Below are positions 32,257 to 43,167 of a stretch of 64,000 bases of DNA, piece by piece. Position 1 is the stretch's first letter. Each line of letters begins with the position of its first letter. The stretch is from Mytilus edulis (Eukaryota; Mollusca; Bivalvia; Mytilida; Mytilidae). The DNA is taken from positions 36,818,733 through 36,882,732 of the forward strand of contig NC_092351.1 of the NCBI RefSeq assembly GCF_963676685.1, given 5' to 3'. Under the pieces are notes generated by a model. That model searched no databases, was not told the origin of the DNA, and saw nothing but the letters and a program-made list of their open reading frames with translations. Position numbers and translations under genes: made by a program.

Positions 32257-33780
32257 CCAGGTGCTTTGCAGGGCGCAGCTTTATACGACCGCAGAGGTCG
32301 AACCCTGAACAGTTGGGGCAAGTATGGACAAAACATTCAAGCGTGATACAGCTCTGAATTTGGATTGTGATCAAATTTTTGACATTACATGGTTTTTTTT
32401 TTTTACACAAAACAAATGTCAAGATTTTACAAATCAATTAAAGATTTCTTCTTCAGCAAATAAAAATAGAAAATGACATCATAGTCATGTCTGGCAAATG
32501 TCCAACATACATTATCTAAAAACATTTTAGATAAGATAAGGAAAAAAAGCTTCATCAGCAACATTTTATATTGGCAAATTTCCACTGAAGTTGTTTACAT
32601 AAAGTTATTGGCAAATAAAAATAGAAAATGACATCATAGTCATGTCTGGCAAATTTCCAACATATATTATCAACTACTATTATATACAAAGAAAGATAAC
32701 TCCAATTGAAAATTAATTGCTATTGCACAATATTGTGCAATTAGATATTTCTTGCTATTGTGCAATACTGTGCAATTGAAAATTTCTTGCTATTGCACAA
32801 TACTTGATATGGAATCCTGATTTGGACCAACTTGAAAACTGGGCCCATAATTAAAAATCTAAGTACATTTTTTAATTCAGCATATCAAAGAACCCCAAGG
32901 ATTCAATTTTTGTTTAAATCAAACTAAGTTTAATTTTGGACCCTTTGGACCTTAATGTAGACCAATTTGAAAACTGGACCAAAAATTAAGAATCTACATA
33001 TATAGTTAGATTCGGCATATCAAAGAACCCCAATTATTCAATTTTTGATGAAATCACACAAAGTTCATTTTTGGACCCTTTGGGCCCCTTATTCCTAAAC
33101 TGTTAGGACCAAAACTCCCAAAATCAAACCCAACCTTCCTTTTAAGGTCATAAATCTTGTGTTTAAATTTCATAGATTTCTATTTACTTATACTAAAGTT
33201 ATGGTGCGAAAACCAAAAATAATGCTTATTTGGGCCCCTTTTTGGCCCCTAATTCATAAACTGTTGTGACCTCAACTCCAAAAATCAATCCCAACCTTCC
33301 TTTTGTGGTCATAAACCTTGTGTTAAAATTTCATTGATTTCTATATACTTATACTAAAGTTATTGTGCGAAAACCAAGAATAATGCTTATTTGGGTCCTT
33401 TTTTGGCCCTTAATTCCTAAACTGTTGGAACCAAAACTCCCAAAATCAATCCCAACCTTCATTTTGTGGTCATAAACCTTGTGTCAAAATTTCATAGATT
33501 TCTATTCACTTAAATTAAAGTTATAGTGCGAAAACCAAGAAAATGCTTATTTGGGCCCTTTTTGGCCCCTAATTCCTAAAATGTTGGGACCAAAACTCCC
33601 AAAATCAATCCCAACCTTCCTTTTGTGGTCATAAACCTTGTGTTAAAATTTCATTGATTTCTATTCACTTTTACTAAAGTTAGAGTGCGAAAACTAAAAG
33701 TATTCGGATGACGACGACGACGCCAAAGTGATAGCAATATACGACCAAAAAAATAAAATTTTTGCGGTCATATAAAAAAT
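32257..33780. mobile_element. TTTATACGACCGCA element, copy 2
   Basis: The left repeat TTTATACGACCGCA (32280-32293) pairs with TGCGGTCATATAAA (33763-33776), one mismatch. The body is collinear with the copy at 5594-7384: a minisatellite with about three units (32709-32804), then four units of about 160 bp (33075-33695) with CCTAAACTGTTGG..CC. It is non-coding. Confidence 0.75.
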
Positions 33781-34313
33781 CCTTTAAAAAGTACTTCTCA
33801 ACTTATTGGTGCAGGCAATTTTGAGTGAATCAAGTGTGCTCTCAATTTATGCAGGTAAAATCTTCAGATGAAATTACTATATACCAGATAAGTATAGAGT
33901 AGAATCAACTTGTCTGTACTGTATTAAATTTTTCTGTTGTGTCATAGTTTGAGTTTGACATTTCATCCAACAAAATGCAGGCCTTTAGCTCAAGCAGAAG
34001 ACACCCTAAAATGTATGGTTATAAAAATATGAGGCTTAACAGAGAACTTTGACCCATGTTGATTTATCTTCTATTTTCTACAACAATCTACCAATAGAAT
34101 CAATTTTGTTACGTCAAAAATCCCTAATATTAAATCTTGAAACAAGAGGCTTTCAAGAGCTAGCCTGAATCGCCCACCTGTAATCTTTTGCTTAAATCTT
34201 TCATCAATGATTATTTTTGCTTTTCAATAATATAAATCAGTGGCTTAAAAATTCCATTTAAAAGTTCTTTGAATCTGTCATATTTTCTTCAAAAGCAAAT
34301 AAATTGCTTCTAT

Positions 34314-34470
34314 AGGCAGATCCAGGGGGAAGGGGGTTTGGGGAGGTCGCCCCTATTTTGTGGGGAAAACTTGATTAATTATATAGGGAATCACTGAAGC
34401 ATGACTGGGTCCCCTTTTTATGTCAGTCAGCAGCCCTCTCCCTTCTGAAAAATTCTGGATCAGCCACTGG
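34314..34470 (+). mobile_element. Small hAT-like MITE, GGCGGAT family
   Basis: GGCAGATCCAGGGGG...TTATATAGGGAATCACTGAA...CTGGATCAGCCACTGGC matches the family; termini are partly eroded. Bases 33781-34310 hold no gene; 34141-34200 resembles the AGAGGCT...TCGC(C/T)CACCT head of the element at 22432. Confidence 0.6.
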
Positions 34471-34724
34471 CAAAATTTGCAAAATTTGCACTTGATACAG
34501 GTCTGAATTTGGATTATAATTAATCATTTGACACATAATATGTTTCTGACAAAGAATAATTGAAGTTAAAGAACTTTGAAATGGTTATATGATTTGGTTT
34601 TATATTCAATTTGTTGAGTAGCTGTTGCAAATCAACCCCCTCCCCCCAAAAAAATAAATAGATGTTTACCCCCATCCCTTTTTTTTGTGGTAAAAACAAA
34701 AATATTGGAAGAAATTTTCTTTTT

Positions 34725-35250
34725 AAAGGGACACTAGCTGTCAAATTCATGTTCACCGATTTTAATCAAATTCTTATATTTGATTTATAACAATGAAAAA
34801 CATTTATTAAAACTATTATAAGTTTAAATCAAACAATTAACAGGGCATGAAAATATGTAGCTTCGTTTCATGTGTATTTTAGTCTAGACGCTATCTAATT
34901 AACTATCTAGTTGACCTCTAAAGTCATCCCATGACCATATAAGTGATATAAACATAAATATAAATAGATAGAGGAAACTTGTGCTGTTGGATTTTTCTAG
35001 GTCTATTTAATTTCATATTATAGATGAAAATTAAAAGTTTATCATGGCTTTTAGAAGAATGATATTTTGTGGATCGAATCAGTCAATCAAATGATTTACC
35101 TTTGTTTCACTTTCAATGTTGACATTCTTTAAATTTAAATTTAAACTTTACGCATACAATTCACGTGTTATCCATCTTAAGATAAGGGGTTAAATTGAAG
35201 TTCACATGAATACGGATTTAATGAGATCGAACTATTCACTTGCAAATGAA
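34725..35250. repeat. Interspersed repeat beginning AGCTGTCAAATTCATGTT
   Basis: GGGACACTAGCTGTCAAATT...CCGATTTTAATCAAATTC marks the left end; the inverse phrase AATTTGACAGCTAATGCCCC recurs at about 38232-38256. There is no open frame and the right boundary is uncertain. Confidence 0.4.
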
Positions 35251-35274
35251 GTAATCATAATCATTTTTTTGTTA

Positions 35275-35475
35275 GGGTTATTCCAGAGAAAAATGTATGG
35301 GAGGGGGGGGGGGGGGTTGGAAGGCAGTTTTTGTCAGCACCCGCCACCCAGACAATTGTAATTAAGAATTATAGTGCATTATAGTGTGAAAAGTTGCTCT
35401 GATACCCATCACCCATGTATTATTAATATAATGTGCCTTCCAACCCCCCCCCATACATTTTTTTCTGGAATAGCC
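35275..35475. repeat. Imperfect foldback with G/C tracts
   Basis: GTTATTCCAGAGAAAAATGT then ATGGGAGG(G)n and TTGGAAGGCA on the left is the inverse of TGCCTTCCAACCCCCCCCCA then TACATTTTTTTCTGGAATAG on the right. The (G)n run differs in length between arms. Confidence 0.65.
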
Positions 35476-35505
35476 GTTTATTTTGACAAAATTGAACCAT
35501 ACTGC

Positions 35506-35672
35506 AGTGGCAGATCCAGAAATTATTTATTACACAGTCAGTGGGGGCTCACTGACTGCCTAAAAGGGGCCACTCTGGTCATGCTTCAGTGATTCCCTAT
35601 ATAATCAATCAAAATTTTCCAAAAAAGGGAGACCTGAACACCCACCCCCCCTTTAATCCACCTCTGTACTGG
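35506..35672 (-). mobile_element. Small hAT-like MITE, GGCGGAT family, inverted copy
   Basis: CAGTGGCAGATCCAGAAATT...GCTTCAGTGATTCCCTATAT...TTTAATCCACCTCTG is the reverse of the copies at 26811 and 41424, with CAGTGGC/(CACCTCTG) ends. Confidence 0.65.
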
Positions 35673-35699
35673 CTGCTAAAAGGGAATTATTATTTCACT

Positions 35700-35925
35700 A
35701 TTTGCATTTTATTTGGGCCCATTTGTGGCCCCTAATTCCTAAACTGTTGGGACCATAACCCCCAAAATCAATCCCAACCTTCCTTTTGTGGTTTCAAGCC
35801 TTGTGTTTAAAATCATAGATTTCTAATTACTTATACTAAAGTTATTGTACGGAAACCAGCTGTCTTCAGACGACAACGTGATACCAATATATAACCTCAA
35901 TTTTTTTTGCAGTTGTATAATAATT
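35700..35925. mobile_element. 3' fragment of the TTTATACGACCGCA element
   Basis: CCCCTAATTCCTAAACTGTT...CTTCAGACGACAACGTGATA...TTTTGCAGTTGTATAAT aligns with the last part of the 5.6-kb and 32.3-kb copies. The terminal repeat is degraded. Confidence 0.6.
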
Positions 35926-36072
35926 GAATCATATTTTCCTGTGGATATGCACATCTATATGTTATGTCTTTATTATCTACAATGTTTCATGAAATTCTGT
36001 TGTGTGGTTTCAGAGGAGTTGTGATGGCCAACTGTATATTGAGGCCAATAAATTCAATGGGGCATAACTCCT

Positions 36073-36349
36073 AGAACAAGAATGTGTCCATATTACATGG
36101 ATGCCCCATCTGCACTATAATTTTCTATGTTCAGTGGACAGTGAAAATTGGGTAAAATCTCTGATTTGGCATTACAATTAGAAATATCATATCAAAGGGA
36201 ACATGTGTACCAAGTTTCAATTTGATTGGACTTTAACTTCATCAAAAGTTATCTTGACTAAAACTTTAACCTGAAGGGGGACAGACGGACTGACAAACCA
36301 ACGGGCACACAGACCAGAAAACATAATGCCCATAAATGGGGCATAAAAA
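36073..36349. mobile_element. GATGCCCCAT/GGGGCAT element
   Basis: It runs from ACAAGAATGTGTCCATATTA to CATAAATGGGGCATAAAAAA and has one copy of the AACATGTGTACCAAGTTTCA block. The ATCGTAGG portion near the right end is lost. Confidence 0.65.
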
Positions 36350-37565
36350 ACATTGAATCATAATTTCTTGTTGATATGAACATCTTTAAATTGAATTATA
36401 ATTTCTTCTTGATATGCACATCTACATAGTTATTAATATAAATAAAAGGGGCATAATTAAACAAAATTGCGATGACAAGAACAGCACCTAATGGACTGAC
36501 TGGCGGCAGTTGGACAAACAGACAGATGATTCAACAACATTAAAACTGACAATTAATTGCCTGGGGCAAAGCAGTAAATGTCAATTATAAAAGCGTTGGT
36601 TTGACCCAGTTTGTGATTTAACCCCAAACTCAAAGCAAGCAACCACAAAAGGACTGAGGCATAATAATTTAATTTAACCATTGATAATATAACAACAGTT
36701 TCAGAGATATTCAAACCTTTTATCCAATGATTCCATCTTGGTAGTATATAGTTAAGTGATAATTTCATTTTTACTTAATCAATAATATATAACAAAATAT
36801 ATCTTCATACTGATTTTATATACAAGTTTATCGAGAAAAATATTACAATATACATTTTTGTTTTGCTCACAGAGCTCTATAACGTGTATAAATATATCAT
36901 TATTTAAATTTCATATTCCCATTCTCAAAATTGAATTTGAAATTTATTATTCATTTTTAACTATCATGACTATATATACATTGTACATGTACCTACAATT
37001 ACATGTATAAACAAATTTTCAAAATATTAAATTAATTTTGTAAAGTATCATTGTTATTGGAGTTTGAGTGCCAGCCTTGGTCTTGATTTAGCAGTAAATT
37101 ACCAACTGTCCAATACTGAGTCACTCAATAGTAGAAAAAAAGGATAGTAGGGTTTATATTATGGAAGACCACTGTATAAAAAGTTAAAATATCTATCATG
37201 TCAGATCTTCAGTAATAAACAAATATTCATCTTGATGGTTAATTCAATGGCACCAAGTTTAAATAAATAAATTTGGTTTTTTAACTGTCTTCTGATTGGT
37301 TAAAAGTATTACTTTTATTTTCAATGTTGTCAATTTTTATGGCAACACACCCACTCTGACGTTGTGTATTCATACGCCAACATGTGTGTACGTTGTTATT
37401 GACTAATATAAATAATATATAAAGTTCTTTGAGCTTTTTTTTATAGAAATTTATTTATAATGAATGGCAATAACTTATTTTTAATTTATTGATCCATAAA
37501 ATTAATTTTAGACTCTTCACATTTTTCATAATCCTTTTCGCGGATTATTCAATGTGGAGAGTTAA
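36350..37565. other. Non-coding DNA, no recognised feature
   Basis: It is AT-rich; the minus frame at 36768-36553 has neither splice support nor a domain and I treat it as chance. Confidence 0.4.
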
Positions 37566-38036
37566 CAAGAACGTGTCCAAAGTACACGGATGCCCCACTC
37601 GCATTATCATTTTCCATGTTCAATGGACTGTGAAATTGGGTAAAAAATCTAATTTGGCCTTAAAAGTAAAAAGATCAACTAATAAGGAACATGTGTACTA
37701 AGTTTCAAGCAAGTTGATTGGACTTCAGCTTCATCAAAAACGACCTTGACCAAAAACTTTAACCTGAAACTCACACTTTTAATTTCTAGGTTCAGTGGAC
37801 CATGAAAATAGTGTCAAAAGTCTAATTTTGTTTTAAAATAAGAAAGATCATATCATAAGGAACATGTGTACTAAGTTTCAAGTTGATTGAACTTCAGCTT
37901 CATCAAAAACTACCTTGACCAAAAACTTTAACCTGAAGTGGGACGAACGGACGGACGCACAGACGGTACAACAGACGAAAGGAGGCACAGACCAGAAAAC
38001 ATAATGCCCCTCTACTATCGTAGGTGGGGCATAAAA
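37566..38036. mobile_element. GATGCCCCAC/GTGGGGCAT element
   Basis: It starts AACAAGAACGTGTCCAAAGT and ends CTACTATCGTAGGTGGGGCA. The middle block is present twice (TGTACTAAGTTTCA at about 37694 and 37868), like the 12.1-kb copy. Confidence 0.7.
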
Positions 38037-38585
38037 ATTAGTTTTATGGTTCAATAAATTCAAAATAAATGCTGATTTGTATATTCATTTCCATGCATTG
38101 ATAATTTTGTAATTTGGATATACATTATAGTATGCCATTATTTTGAATACATGTATGTTTTTTTTTTATACATGTAAAACAGTGAATCAAATGTACATGA
38201 TGTATATGAGATTTTGAGTCAAATTGTTAAACATGAATTTGACAGCTAATGCCCCCTTGAAAAATTTGCAGGTGTTGAAATTTTGAAATTTGTGAATTTA
38301 AAACTAAGTACCTCTTAAGAAATTTTGGTTTCAACTCCTCATACTACATGTATTTTAAACAACTCTTTATAAGATATTATACAGAACTGACCTAAGTAAA
38401 TAGGGTAACACTTCAATGATTACATCTGTAAAATCAAAGACTTGTTATCCCTGGTTAGAAGATACATTTTTTTGTACATTATTCTCAGAAACATTGAAGA
38501 ACAACATAATATTTGAATAAATAACGACGTCATATATTAATCATTAATGATATCTAAAACCACCTTTATCATTTCCAGTCCTCAC
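38037..38585. other. Non-coding DNA, no recognised gene
   Basis: It contains only the short inverse phrase AATTTGACAGCTAATGCCCC near 38240, shared with the repeat at 34725. Confidence 0.4.
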
Positions 38586-38793
38586 CTGTTCTGTCTGATT
38601 CACTTTCAGTTTTTTTCCTAAAAGAAGGAATATTATTGTATATCTTATATGTGTAATAATATTTGAATGTCAATAATGTTAGAATACCTCCTAAAACAAC
38701 AAATTCTTTATCAATTTTTAGTCTTAATTTTGGCATAACTAAATGAAGAAAATCTAATTGAAAAGTTCCGAGATTGAAACTTCTGCAACTCAT
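38586..38793 (-). CDS. Possible first coding exon of an unrecognised membrane protein
   Basis: An open frame starts at ATG 38793-38791 and runs 69 codons to a good donor (ACAG then GTGAGG at 38585-38580), phase 1. A second Met at residue 20 starts MPKLRLKIDKE. It is followed by a hydrophobic segment (FVVLGGILTLLTF, then KYYYTYKIY) and a charged tail (RKKTESESDRT), so it would be a single-pass membrane protein. I could not find a following exon at lower coordinates. It begins about 320 bp downstream of the small membrane protein stop on the same strand. It may be chance or a fragment. Confidence 0.3.
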
Positions 38794-39111
38794 TTATAGA
38801 TATGTCAGCTATCTTTTTGCAGTACCAGTCTACGCCTTTATTTCGACAGATGTGTCCTTTTGAATTTGCTATATAACAGCTATATGTATAATATCATAAA
38901 ATCGAGACGTTTGCTTAAAAAGCAGAAGATCTAACAATTGTAAAAGTAAGAACTTTATAAGTTATAACACTATGGACATAGAATGTTAATTTATGACTTC
39001 ACTCCAAACTGTTCTTTCTACTCGCAAATAATGTCTGCAGTCAACTTTTGTGCACAAAAATTAAAGTACGAAACAAAACACTTATTTATGTCTTCCTAGT
39101 TTCTTGTTTTT

Positions 39112-39199
39112 CTAAGTATTTTTCTTAGCTTTATCCTTTGGCTCAAAGTATGTATCAAGTTCTTTGTGATGTCTTCTTATATCCCACATCATTACATTC
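39112..39199 (-). CDS. Small membrane protein, exon 2
   Basis: The exon follows a clear TTTATATTTCAG acceptor. It completes a Thr codon, then encodes NVMMWDIRRHHKELDTYF and a lysine-rich end before TAG. Confidence 0.6.
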
Positions 39200-41124
39200 C
39201 TGAAATATAAAAAAAGGAGTTTAAGATGATGAAAGAAAATTCTATAGGCTTAAAGGAGTCACATTCATCTAGATTCTATACATGCTTTCAATTTAAATCT
39301 GACCATGCTGACCTAAAATGAATGGATTTTTCAAACGAATTATCAACTTCAAAGGGTGTCATCCAAAATACATGTAATCAAGAATTTGTATATAAATCAA
39401 AAGCCCCTAGCTAGGAATTTCAAAAGGGGGAGGGGGAGGGGGGTAGGTCTATAAAAAAAAAAGTCAATCATACTCCACTTCAAATTCAAATTTCAATATT
39501 CAAAAATTCAAAAACAGTTCAAATTCAAACAAAACATGTGCTTTAACAGTGTAAATTAGTTTTCAAGGGGGGTCATAAAAACTCTGCGAACCCCCTGACT
39601 ACAGGTGTGATTCCTTGATGTAATATATGAAACAATAAGCAGGGATTAATTTTAATTACTTTTTTTAAGACCACCTTCTGTCCTCCAAATACAATTTTTT
39701 TGTAACAATCGGTGAAGGATATGATTGAAATACATTTTTCTTAAAGAATCTTCTTAAGAGATTTGTCCTCTGTTCCTTTTTATGCATGTAGATAATTGTG
39801 CCTTGTCTACTTGGAGACTATATTATGTTTAATAACAGTGGACTGATATGTCTAATTTGAGGTATAATCCACTAATTAGTAGTTATTTTTTACCTACCTA
39901 TGATGAGTTTGAAAATATGCTGTTGCAATTACTTTCAGGTTAGGGTCAATTTTATGCTAGATAGACTGGACTATTAAATTAGCGATAGGTGTATTAAGGT
40001 TCCACTAAAGTCAAAATATAGGTCACTACAGAAACATCTAAACTTTGCCTGTATTTCTCAACCTAAAATGAATAAAGTTCTTAACTATGAAAACACATGT
40101 TCATTTAAACATACCATATACACACTGTGAAAATTGTAAATAAACTTGAAATTTTTGTGTTATGGTCAAACTGGTTTTTGGGATGAACACTAAATTTTCC
40201 AAAAAATCTGTAGGCCTTTGAGATGACTTAATTTGTTTAAAATTGGTATGAACGAATACTGTCACATGTAATGCAGTACAAGCTAATGTTTGTTTATCAC
40301 AGAAATTTGTTTCAATGACATATATATTTGTTCAATTTCTGGATTGTACCTTCGATATGCATTCACTTAGATCCATGAAATTAACTGAAACTAGTAAATC
40401 AATACATTTTCTCAAAAATAAACATTAGCTTGTACTTCATTATATGTTACAGTATTCTTTCATACCTATTTTAAACATCCTAGAGGCCTCCGGATTTTTT
40501 GGAAAATTTAGTGTTCATCCCCAAAACCGGTTTGACCATAACACAAAAAATTGAAGTTTATTTACAATTTACACAGAATGTACATGTTAAGTATGTTTGA
40601 ATGAACATATGTTCTTATAGTTTAGGACTGTATACATTTAGTCTTCACGATGATATCTACAGGCCCAGAGCTCAATTTTTGAAAAATTTTAGTTAGATTC
40701 TGTTGGCCTGTAGATATGATTTTACAGGCCCAAGAGCAATTTTACAAGCCTGCATGGGCCACTCAGACTGAGACTGTAAATTATGGGTTGAAGAATACAG
40801 GCAAAGTTTAGATGTTTATGATGTGTCTTATATTTTGACTTTAGTGGAACCTATATTTTGTTCCCAGGATTGAAGAACTTTTTTGTATCCAGACAGAGGA
40901 GGGAGAAACAAAACAATAACAACCTACATTGACGACCTATATTTTGACCTGTGTCACCTTGGCAGAAAAAAAACCTTTTTATAGTTATTTATGAAAGGCT
41001 TGTTATGAAATTCTTACGTTAGAGCAATCGTAGTTATAATGATGAGTGTGAATCTTCCTGCGTGTTTTAAAATAAACTTTGGATCATATTTGTAATGTTT
41101 TTTTACTGGATTCATCGGCTTCAT
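39112..41124 (-). CDS. Unrecognised 64-residue single-pass membrane protein (two exons)
   Basis: Exon 1 is 41124-41018 (35 codons plus AC, donor GTAAGAA) and exon 2 is 39199-39112 (acceptor ATATTTCAG at 39208-39200, stop TAG at 39114-39112). The joined frame is exactly 65 codons. Residues 1-23 are basic (MKPMNPVKKHYKYDP then KFILKHAGR), residues 25-39 are hydrophobic (FTLIIITTIAL then TNVM), and the tail is charged (MWDIRRHHKELDTYFEPKDK). This is the layout of small mitochondrial inner-membrane or ER membrane proteins, but I cannot match it to a named family. Clean splice signals, continuous phase and protein-like composition support a real gene. An out-of-frame ATG lies 8 bp upstream of the chosen start. 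The 1.8-kb intron holds three inverted-repeat elements. Codon count is too small for statistical proof. Confidence 0.65.
39404..39608. mobile_element. MITE-like element with CC(C/T)GTAGC-AGGAATTT end
   Basis: CCCCTAGCTAGGAATTTCAA...AGGGGG at the left is a loose inverse of GAACCCCCTGACTACAGGTG at the right. A cleaner relative is at 53556-53690. It lies in the intron of the small membrane protein gene. Confidence 0.5.
39918..39978. mobile_element. Isolated right end of the TAGTCCAGTC/GACTGGACTA element
   Basis: GTTGCAATTACTTTCAGGTT then AGGGTCAA...GACTGGACTATTA matches the right terminus of the element at 51441-52375, including the following TTA. Confidence 0.65.
39997..40852. repeat. Long inverted-repeat element, arms about 240 bp
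   Basis: AGGTTCCACTAAAGTCAAAA...ACATCTAAACTTTGCCTGTA...GTTATGGTCAAACTGGTTTT...GATGAACACTAAATTTTCCA is mirrored by TGGAAAATTTAGTGTTCATC...AAACCGGTTTGACCATAACA...TACAGGCAAAGTTTAGATGT...TTTTGACTTTAGTGGAACCT. The right arm has an extra block of about 150 bp (about 40640-40790). There is no coding frame. Confidence 0.8.
41018..41124 (-). CDS. Small membrane protein, exon 1
   Basis: The exon encodes the basic N-terminus and most of the membrane segment, and ends in phase 2 at donor GTAAGAA (41017-41011). Confidence 0.6.
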
Positions 41125-41160
41125 GTCTGTTCATTCCGTCACTGTCAGTGTCGACACTTT

Positions 41161-41190
41161 TGATTGGACTGAAATTCGAACAGCCAATCA
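41161..41190 (-). promoter_or_regulatory. Candidate promoter of the small membrane protein gene (two CCAAT boxes)
   Basis: ATTGG at 41163-41167 and CCAAT at 41183-41187 lie 40-65 bp upstream of the start codon, in opposite orientations. Paired CCAAT boxes of this kind are typical NF-Y sites. No TATA box is evident. This is inference from position and motif only. Confidence 0.3.
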
Positions 41191-41423
41191 TCTTGCAGCT
41201 GATACTTTGGTAAGGCAAACATGTCTGCGCCCAAGTCCCGTTATCAAAAACTTTTTATTCATCAAGTTCTTTTTATTATATATTGTAATGCATTCATTGT
41301 TTTATCCTAATTACTTCCTGCATTCAATTGCAATATGTTGCTTGCCTCTTTGTCGCATTACGACTTAATTTCAGAAATAAGACATTTCGGCCACGAAGTA
41401 AGTTCGTCCCTGGTCATTTCGCA

Positions 41424-41580
41424 GAGGCGGATTTAGGGGAGGCAGGTGGCCCGGGCCCCTCTTTTTGAGAAAAAATTTGGTTGCTTATATTGGGAATCAC
41501 TGAAGCGTGACTGGAGCGGGCCCCCTCTTAGGCAGTCAGTGGGCCCCCACTTATGAAAATTTCTAGATCTGCCACTGTTT
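41424..41580 (+). mobile_element. Small hAT-like MITE, GGCGGAT family
   Basis: CAGAGGCGGATTTAGGGGAG...GGGAATCACTGAAGCGTGAC...TTCTAGATCTGCCACTG; TTTCG lies on both sides (before 41423 and at 41579), compatible with an eroded target duplication. Confidence 0.7.
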
Positions 41581-41766
41581 CGGCCATGTAGTGATGTACA
41601 ACATCGAACTTTAATAAAAAGTCTTAAGCTGAGCCTAGCTTTTTTATATTTTCACTGATAAAACAAGTGCCAAAGTATTTTTTCTAATCGTTATAAGAAT
41701 AATCTTGAATGCTTTAATAATCCCAATTATGGACCCTTGGCCTTGCGGGTTTTAAATTTCATACAA

Positions 41767-42100
41767 TACACCTTATTGCTATTTGTCCGCCATTACTGGA
41801 TATCACACAGGTTCCCGTAAAACTTTGACGTCACAATACAAAATATCTGACGCCTAAAGGAAAAGTGATTGTTGTATGCGTCAAAAGTTCAAGCAGGCGG
41901 GTCAGCCAGGATTAGCGATAAGGTACGTGTATACACCTTATTGCTAATGGCTAATCCCAGCTGACCCGGCCGCTTGAACTTTTGACGCATACAACAATCA
42001 CTTTTCCATTGTGGCATCAGATAAATTGTTTTATGACGTCAAAATTTTATGGGAACCTGTGTGATAACCAGCAATGGAGGACAAATAGCGATAAGGTGTA
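41767..42100. mobile_element. Foldback element with TACACCTTAT ends (TA-flanked)
   Basis: TACACCTTATTGCTATTTGT at 41767 is the near inverse of ACAAATAGCGATAAGGTGTA ending at 42100. Arms of about 150 bp also share GTGATTGTTGTATGCGTCAA and TTGACGCATACAACAATCAC. The flanking TA fits Tc1/mariner-type insertion. It is 334 bp and non-coding. Confidence 0.78.
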
Positions 42101-43160
42101 TGATTACAATGATTTGTGTTATAACTATGAAATAATAAAATAAAATACATCACAATAGAACACAGAACAGTTATTGCATGCACATGGAAGAGAAAGTAAT
42201 ATGGGAGACAATCAATTTATGTAAGGATTATTCCCCTTTAAACAGATATGGTGTTTTGAGCTGCTTAAAAATGAAATGCAGCCCCAACTGATTGGATATA
42301 ATGGTAGTTTTCTCCCATGAACACACAGCAACCAATTACTAGATATTCTTGTATATATTTTTTTATTTTTTTACAATTGCAAGAATATGATAAGCTCCTT
42401 AAAAATTTAAATGCAGTTTATTAACGCATATATAAGCATTTACATATATTTATAGATGAAATATGCACACTGTAACATAGATAGAGTAATGTGTATTTAA
42501 TTTAAATATATATGGATGAACTAAAATAGATTTAGCCATTTGCTGAATTTGTGGATCTCAATGCAAAACTCTGGATAAGAAAAAAACTTAACTTTTTAAG
42601 TATATGTTTATCCTCAGTGGTCATTAACCATAAAAATTTGGATTTGCAGTCGTAAGTTTAAATATTAAAATTTTGACAATGCTCATGAGCTTATGGAAAC
42701 AATAATTCCCGACACTTTTTATATAATGGACAGTTTATTAAAAGATGAAACTCATCTTTTATATCATTATGAGAACAAAAATTACAACACTTATTTTATC
42801 TCTTAAAATATATCTTTTAAAGCTTATCAAATTATCTAATCAAATATACAAAGGTATTAAACTGGTTGAAAAAGGAAGATGGCACTGTAATTATATACCT
42901 ACTGACGTTCATTATATCCAGAAAAAATATCTGGAAAGAAAAATTAACATTTGTCCAGCATAGCAATCAGATGATCATACTACATCTTATTTTGATAGGT
43001 TAAAGAGTATGATGTCTTATTAATAATAATTTTAAGAACATGAATTGTTGGGGTGCACATTTATATGACTACCAACTTCATTTTCTTTATAAAAACTCAA
43101 TTAAAGTCATATGAAACTTCACACTTAATTGGTTCAAGAATTGGATTTACATTTACTTTA
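42101..43160. other. Intergenic DNA, no recognised feature
   Basis: It is AT-rich; the plus frame at 42745-42963 has no domain, no splice support and lies alone, so I treat it as chance. Confidence 0.4.
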
Positions 43161-43167
43161 TTTTTTA

